Below are positions 59,722 to 64,000 of a stretch of DNA of 64,000 nucleotides, in pieces. The notes under the pieces are model-generated. The model worked only from the letters and a program-made list of their open reading frames with translations, searched no databases and had not been told where the DNA came from. A program made the translations under genes and the position numbers. Positions within the stretch are counted from its first letter, which is position 1, and each line of letters starts with the position of its first letter. The DNA is from Novosphingobium sp. (GTDB lineage: Bacteria; Pseudomonadota; Alphaproteobacteria; Sphingomonadales; Sphingomonadaceae), in contig JADJYM010000016.1 of assembly GCA_016719755.1 (NCBI GenBank), positions 638,790 through 702,789 on the forward strand. The letters are read 5' to 3'.

Positions 59722-60230
59722 CTATTGGCCTCGTGATGGAAGCCCTGCCCGTTTGGTAAGGTTATCGCGACCGGTCAGCGGCAACGAGGCCACATCTTCA
59801 ACCAGAAAGGCAACCAACGCCTTATCTGTAGTATTCTGCTCAAGTGCTTGCCGCATGATTTCTGCCGGCACCATAGTGCTTTCGAGGCTAGCGTATTGAT
59901 CGCGGAGGGCGTCTCGCTTCAACATGCCTAGACCGGTCAGGCGCTTGAGCGCCGTTGTCTGGTAGAGTTGCAGCTCCTGCCAGACTGAAGCCGGTCGAGG
60001 AGGCGAACAAAGGGTTAGCGGGCGTTGGAATGCCCAGAGCACGAAAGCGTTCCTTGATATTCGCCGGGACAGACGGGCGGTGCAGCAAGGGCGGGAACGC
60101 GAGGGAACATGTCGAGGATTCTAAGCTGCTCCAACGGCATAGGTTCGTCCTTCGCCGTCATTAGGCGAACCATGCGAAAAATGCAGTGATAAGGGTCGCG
60201 AGACGCGTACCAGACACGCAGATCAGCCAT
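59722..60230 (-). pseudogene. ABC-three-component middle component, frameshifted
   Basis: A protein of about 168 residues. It begins MADLRVWYASRDPYHCIFRMVRLMTAKDEPMPLEQLRILDMF, continues in a second frame (LHRPSVPANIKERFRALGIP) and ends in a third (SVWQELQLYQTTALKRLTGLGMLKRDALRDQYASLESTMVP). The first block is the type of opening seen in ABC-3C middle components, small helical proteins joining the effector and the ATPase. Breaks lie near 60100 and 60010. It overlaps both neighbours, so the three genes form one operon. Confidence 0.6.
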
Positions 60231-60570
60231 TGTCCCACGCCAGATGGCAATTGCCCGCGAGGTAATACAGCGCCCCATCGACGAGACCTGCCGTTATCTC
60301 GTTCTCACTTGAGGAATGGTTGGCGGCGCACGGAGCGATTACCTGATCCTGCACCGCTTGATCGACTTGTTCGGCGCTGCCATCTTCTGCAATTACGCGC
60401 GCAACATGCCGACTGAAACGGCTCTCAACGTCGGCCAGCAGTTGTGTATAGCGGGTCACAGCCGAAGGCTGTGCTATATGGCGCTGAAGCGCCATGTTAA
60501 ATCGCTCCTTCTTCCGCTTTGCAGCGCTAACGGCATAAGCGCGCCCGGCATCTGTCAGCTTTTGACTAAA
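60223..60570 (-). pseudogene. C-terminal remnant of the ABC-three-component effector
   Basis: About 115 residues in frame, from FEDGLFSQKLTDAGRAYAVSAAKRKKERFNM to ENEITAGLVDGALYYLAGNCHLAWDNG. The ending (an acidic helix, then G-L-YYL-GNCH--W) fits the C-terminal ABC-3C interaction domain that tethers an N-terminal effector. Upstream the frame meets the IS5-type element, so the effector domain is missing from the window. The stop overlaps the middle-component start. Confidence 0.55.
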
Positions 60571-61520
60571 GAGCCCGTCCTCAAAAGTAGTTGGGAGATA
60601 TCAATCGGTTGCGGTTGACGCGCTGACGCATCGCTGATTCAAGGGTTTCGCCAGAAACTACAGGAATTGAACGATGTGGACCGATATCGCCGGCGGCAGC
60701 ATAGCCGCGCGGGGCTGCGTTATCAAGCGATTTTGCGCGATGCGGAATGGGTGGTGCTCGAACCTGCTGCCCCCTGCGAAGGCTGGCGGCGGGCCGCGCA
60801 GCACCGACCTGCGCGAGTGATGAATGCGATCCTCTATCTGGCGACGGGCGACTGCCAATGGCGAATGCTGCCCAAGGATTTCCGCCGCTCTCGACAGTTC
60901 AGCGCTACTTCTACGCTTGGCGCGACAGCGGGGTTGTGGCAGGCGATCAACCACCCTGCTGGTTTGGCCGCGCGCGAATCGCCGGACGCGAGGCCGGTCC
61001 CAACGCCAGGGTGATAGACCAGTCAATCGGTGAGAACCACCGAAAGCGGCGGGATACGCGGCTATGACGCGAGCAAGAAGATCATGGGCCGCAAGCGTCA
61101 CATCGTCACCGATACGCTCGGACTGATGCTGTTCACCACGGTTCACGCCGCCAGCGTCCAGGACCGCGACGCGCGGTCGATCTCATCAAGGCGATCCGCC
61201 ACCGCTTCCCGTAGCTGCGCCATCTCCGCCGATAGCGGCTATGCAGGTGAGAAGCTCGCCAATGCACTACGCGGGCATGGGCAATGGACTCTAAATTGTC
61301 CGTCGCTGCGATGCCGCCAAGGGCTTCGTCCTGCTGCCGCGCCGCTGGGTTGTCGAACGCACCTTCGCGCGGCTCGGCAGGTGCCGCCGTACTCGCCAAG
61401 GACTGGGAAAATCCATCGAAAGCTCCACAGCATGGACCACCATCACCCATATCCGCCGCCTCACCCGACTGACCGCAACCCATTGTCAAATCCACGAACT
61501 TTAGGTCAGCTTCTAAGCTA
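60571..61520 (+). mobile_element. IS5-type insertion sequence with decayed transposase
   Basis: Several frames together give an IS5-family transposase: QHSRAGLRYQAILRDAEWVVLEP, VMNAILYLATGDCQWRMLPKDF, then [72 protein letters not shown] and a C-terminal [10 protein letters not shown] region. It is broken by many indels and cannot be active as written. Ends are approximate: GAGCCCGTCCTCAAAAG (60571) resembles the inverse of the sequence near 61500-61518. It interrupts the ABC-3C effector gene. Confidence 0.75.
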
Positions 61521-61546
61521 TTACAAATACAAACACATCACATCCG

Positions 61547-61741
61547 TTGGGGTCCAGCAGTGTGGCTCACATTGTTCTTAGTAGTTATACCAGTTCAACA
61601 GGAATCGCACATCTGATCGCGCCCAAGGACAACGTCGCGGACAAATTCGTCAACATACTTCTAGGCGCGCAATTCCTGTTCATCTCATATCTCCTCAAAA
61701 ACTCCACGGGACATCTTGAGGACGTGTTTCCGAATTCATGA
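61547..61741 (+). CDS. Short frame after the IS element, unknown
   Basis: A 64-residue frame ([61 protein letters not shown]) with one membrane-like helix near the C-terminus. It may be the tail of a gene cut by the IS element. Its stop overlaps the ATG of the next frame at 61738, which supports a real two-gene unit. No family recognised. Confidence 0.35.
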   Translation: MGSSSVAHIVLSSYTSSTGIAHLIAPKDNVADKFVNILLGAQFLFISYLLKNSTGHLEDVFPNS

Positions 61742-62964
61742 CCGAACCACCATCAGGTCAAAAAACCGCTCACGCGCAAGCACCCGAGATTCCAATGCGT
61801 GACAAAAACTACAACCTCTATCCCGAACCGCTGGCGCTCGGACCAAACCATGCTCGCAACGCCTTTCTGCACGGCCCATCCGGCAAGCGAGTCTCGCAAC
61901 AAACCCAACACAAAAGAGGCCCTCGGCGCCTTCGTCCATGTCCTTCAGGATGAATGGAACAAGGCCATCAGCCATTCGCCTTTCGAGGCAACGCCCGGCG
62001 GGCACCGAAACCTTCTCAAAGAGATGGCGCGCTTTCCATGCCACGACATTCTGGACCCAATACCGCAACATCTACACGATCGATGAAACACTGTTCCAGT
62101 TGCTCCGCGCGACCGACGCCGGCAACATTCCGGTCGAGGCCATCAACTGCCCCCACCAATATTGCTTCGTAGCCTTCCCGCGGCAATGGCGTAGCCCTCA
62201 GGGCCGACCCAACAGGATCGACCGGCGTTTGTCGTTACCCGCTACGATGACTCCATATCGATGATGGTCATGCGGAGCCTCCTGGAGCGCGCTCAAAACC
62301 GCCAACTGGCCGGGAGTCCCCAATATTCACTACTATGTGCCCAACACGCCATACGGAGACCTGACGGTTGCAGGCTGTTATCGAAAACCTTTCGCGAAAG
62401 ATCTCACTACTTTCGAGAACACCAATCCGAGATCCGGACGAACTTGCTCACCCTCCGAGGACGAATACGGGATCATCATCAACGACGTCAAGCCGCGAGA
62501 ACGACAAACTCCGCGCCCGCGAACTCGCTGTAGCCAATTCCGATCCGGCCTATCTATCCTGCTGCATCGCCATCAACATCGCCTGCTACCTTACGTCACA
62601 GCCGAAAACCGAAAATCATTGGCCTGAACACACGCCAAAGGACCTCCTCGAAAAACTGACGACGAGGCACGCCAAGCAGCGCCAGAACGCTTCCTCCGAC
62701 CTCATGCGGCTATCCATCATCCCCGTAGATCACATCAGGTTTGACCAGCCCAGATCCAGGTTGCGGTCGCCCACCGACCGCACGGTTGCCGCACACTGGC
62801 GCCGGGGACACTTTCCGCGCGGTTGCCACCGGGCACAGCAGAACCCGGCGCGAAATACGCTGGATCGAAGCCGCGTCCTCGTGAATCACGAACACGGCAC
62901 CTACAATCCCCAAGACGCAGGTTCACCACGCCAAGGCCCCGATCTCGACCTTCACTTAACCTAA
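61738..62964 (+). pseudogene. Decayed gene for an unknown protein
   Basis: Starting [41 protein letters not shown], the sense sequence passes through several frames: EALGAFVHVLQDEWNKAISHSPFEATPGGHRNLLKEM, RNIYTIDETLFQLLRATDAGNIPVEAINCPHQYCFVAF, NIHYYVPNTPYGDLTVAGCYRKPF, LAVANSDPAYLSCCIAINIACYLTSQPKTENHW and a C-terminal RTVAAHWRRGHF followed by EIRWIEA in another frame. HWRRGHFR-like ends occur in unannotated phage and island proteins. Six or more indels break it; no function can be given. Confidence 0.5.
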
Positions 62965-63149
62965 CTTCGGGAACATTCGCGCGAACAACCCTCGCGCCAA
63001 TGGGACTGGCGCAAAGGGCCTGCCGCAATGGCTTGCGACGGCAGGGCCCTTCACGCAATCGGCGCGGCGGGTTGGTGTTCGGAAATCTTGATATGTTCTC
63101 TTACGAGGTGTGAAATGTTCCAACGACGATTTCAGCGGCGGCGGAGGTT
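62965..63149. other. Intergenic region, probable IS256-type terminus
   Basis: About 185 bases between the decayed gene and the transposase stop, with no gene. The inner part next to 63150 should include the terminal inverted repeat of the IS256-type element, which I cannot delimit with only one end in view. Confidence 0.4.
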
Positions 63150-64000
63150 TCACCGGCACTCAGCGGACCGGTCGCGTCCGTCAGGTAGTGTAATTTCGGC
63201 TGTGGCCGTGGAGCCATCGTCAGGCGGCTTTGGCGGTGACCAATGTAGGGGCTGATTTTCCTCCTCGATCATGGGTTGGTTGAGTTCGGCCAGGCCTTCG
63301 ATCTACACGTATATCGGTGCTGGAGCTGCCACTCGTCGTTCTGCTCCATCAGCACGAAGCCCCGACGAGGCGGATGATGCTGTCTTCGTTCGGGAAAATT
63401 CCGTTCGACGTCGGCACGGCGCTTGACCTCCTTGTTAGGACGCTCGAGCGGATTGGTTGAGTGTAACTTCGTACGGGTGCTGGGAGTTAGGAAAGCCGGT
63501 GTAAGCGAGCACGTCGGTTTCCGGCCTCGTCCATGCAGGCGCCGACTTGGGCCAACGGGTGCGCAACTAGTCGCGACCTGTCGCCAGACCTGCGGTGGTG
63601 CTTTCTGTTTATCGGGCTGCAGGAAGGCACGGCGGATCGCGGCGGCGACGACAGGTGTTCTGGCCCGCAGGCACATAGGACGGGGCATTGCGCATGAAGT
63701 GCACCCAGCGGCCGCTGCCCGGTGGCGCCCATGACGCGGGTGATCGCGCCCTTGAGGCCCTCGTGAGCATCGGAGATGACCAGCTTCACGCCGGTAAGAC
63801 CACGCCAAGACAAGGTCCTTCAAGGTCGGACCAGAGACCTCCCTCCGAGGGGCCGATATGCGGGCCGACGATCTCCCGCGCCGGCCCTCGGTGTTCCGGC
63901 GGCCATGGCGATTATTGCGGCACCCTGATGATCCGCCCGCCTTCGCTGTACCTTGAGATAGGTGGCATCGAGCCAGAGATACGGCCATTCGCCGGTGAGC
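63150..64000 (-). mobile_element. IS256-type (Mutator) transposase, C-terminal part, frameshifted
   Basis: Read leftward from the edge, the frames give YLWLDATYLKVQ, GLTGVKLVISDAHEGLKGAITRVMGAT, TKLHSTNPLERPNKEVKRRADV, VLMEQNDEWQLQHRY and GLAELNQPMIEEENQPLHWSPPKPPDDG to the stop at 63150. This is the C-terminal half of an IS256-family transposase, including the DAHEGL catalytic region. Several one-base indels split it. The N-terminal half lies beyond 64,000. Confidence 0.8.

Larger units (their letters stand above)
13399..64000. mobile_element. Integrative and conjugative element, left part
   Basis: Everything right of tRNA-Gly belongs to an element with excision control, RepA, relaxase, coupling protein and a P-type (Trb) mating-pair system, plus defence cargo. 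The module order, excisionase-RepA-DUF2840-TraF-relaxase-TraG-trb, matches the conserved ICE family that includes ICEMlSymR7A. I do not find an integrase or a second copy of the tRNA 3' end, so the right attachment site lies beyond 64,000 or has been lost. That this is integrated DNA, not a plasmid junction, is inferred from the tRNA-abutting boundary. Confidence 0.85.

Noticed and set aside
13399-64000. CRISPR arrays
   Set aside because: No regularly spaced repeat-spacer series was seen; the repeats found are short dyads or iterons.

Overview
This is a high-GC alphaproteobacterial window, most likely from a sphingomonad (Sphingomonadales). The basis is the codon use, the AcnA/ArgB/FolD/YbbN-type housekeeping genes, and a conjugation cluster of the type common in sphingomonads and rhizobia. 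No 16S rRNA is present, so the assignment rests on gene style only.

Positions 1-13,400 are chromosome. They hold aconitase (cut by the left edge), an EamA transporter, a cytochrome b / molybdopterin oxidoreductase pair, two tandem secreted or anchored nucleases, a NupC transporter, a queuosine-precursor transporter, argB, yggT, folD, marC, a Lon-N domain protein and a thioredoxin/TPR co-chaperone. The block ends in tRNA-Gly(GCC). I found no reading-frame damage in it.

From the 3' end of that tRNA to the right edge (about 13,399-64,000) the DNA is an integrative and conjugative element (ICE); its far end and its integrase are not in the window. The left part (15.0-18.5 kb) is a control module: an XRE repressor, a single DUF2285 protein, a DUF6499+DUF2285 protein split by a +1 shift at TTT-C, and an excisionase-like helix-turn-helix protein. 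This closely matches the QseC-QseM-FseA-RdfS circuit of the Mesorhizobium symbiosis island ICEMlSymR7A, where FseA is made by +1 programmed ribosomal frameshifting. A RepA gene with iteron-like repeats and a DnaA box, then DUF2840, TraF, DUF736, a lytic transglycosylase, a putative oriT, a DUF3363 relaxase, TraG and a full Trb mating-pair operon (trbBCDEJ-K-LFGI) follow at 17.2-35.7 kb.

The cargo is anti-phage defence. A six-gene type I BREX locus (brxA, brxB, brxC, pglX, pglZ, brxL) fills 36.7-50.0 kb. The ICE backbone resumes with ardC, DUF2958, a ParB-like gene, two unknown genes and a DUF7007 gene (50.2-55.9 kb). The ardC and parB genes share an 80-nt leader whose two hairpins show compensatory changes. 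A second defence cluster at 56-60.6 kb holds a retron-type reverse transcriptase fused to a trypsin-like protease and an ABC-three-component-like operon cut by an IS5-type element. The window ends in decayed sequence and an IS256-type transposase.

Many ICE genes carry one-base indels (traG, trbF, trbG, lysR, brxB, pglX, pglZ, brxL, ardC, parB, the reverse transcriptase, the ABC genes), often in short homopolymers. Either this part was read less accurately or the element is decaying. The split of the FseA-like gene is different, because it sits at a recognised slip codon.
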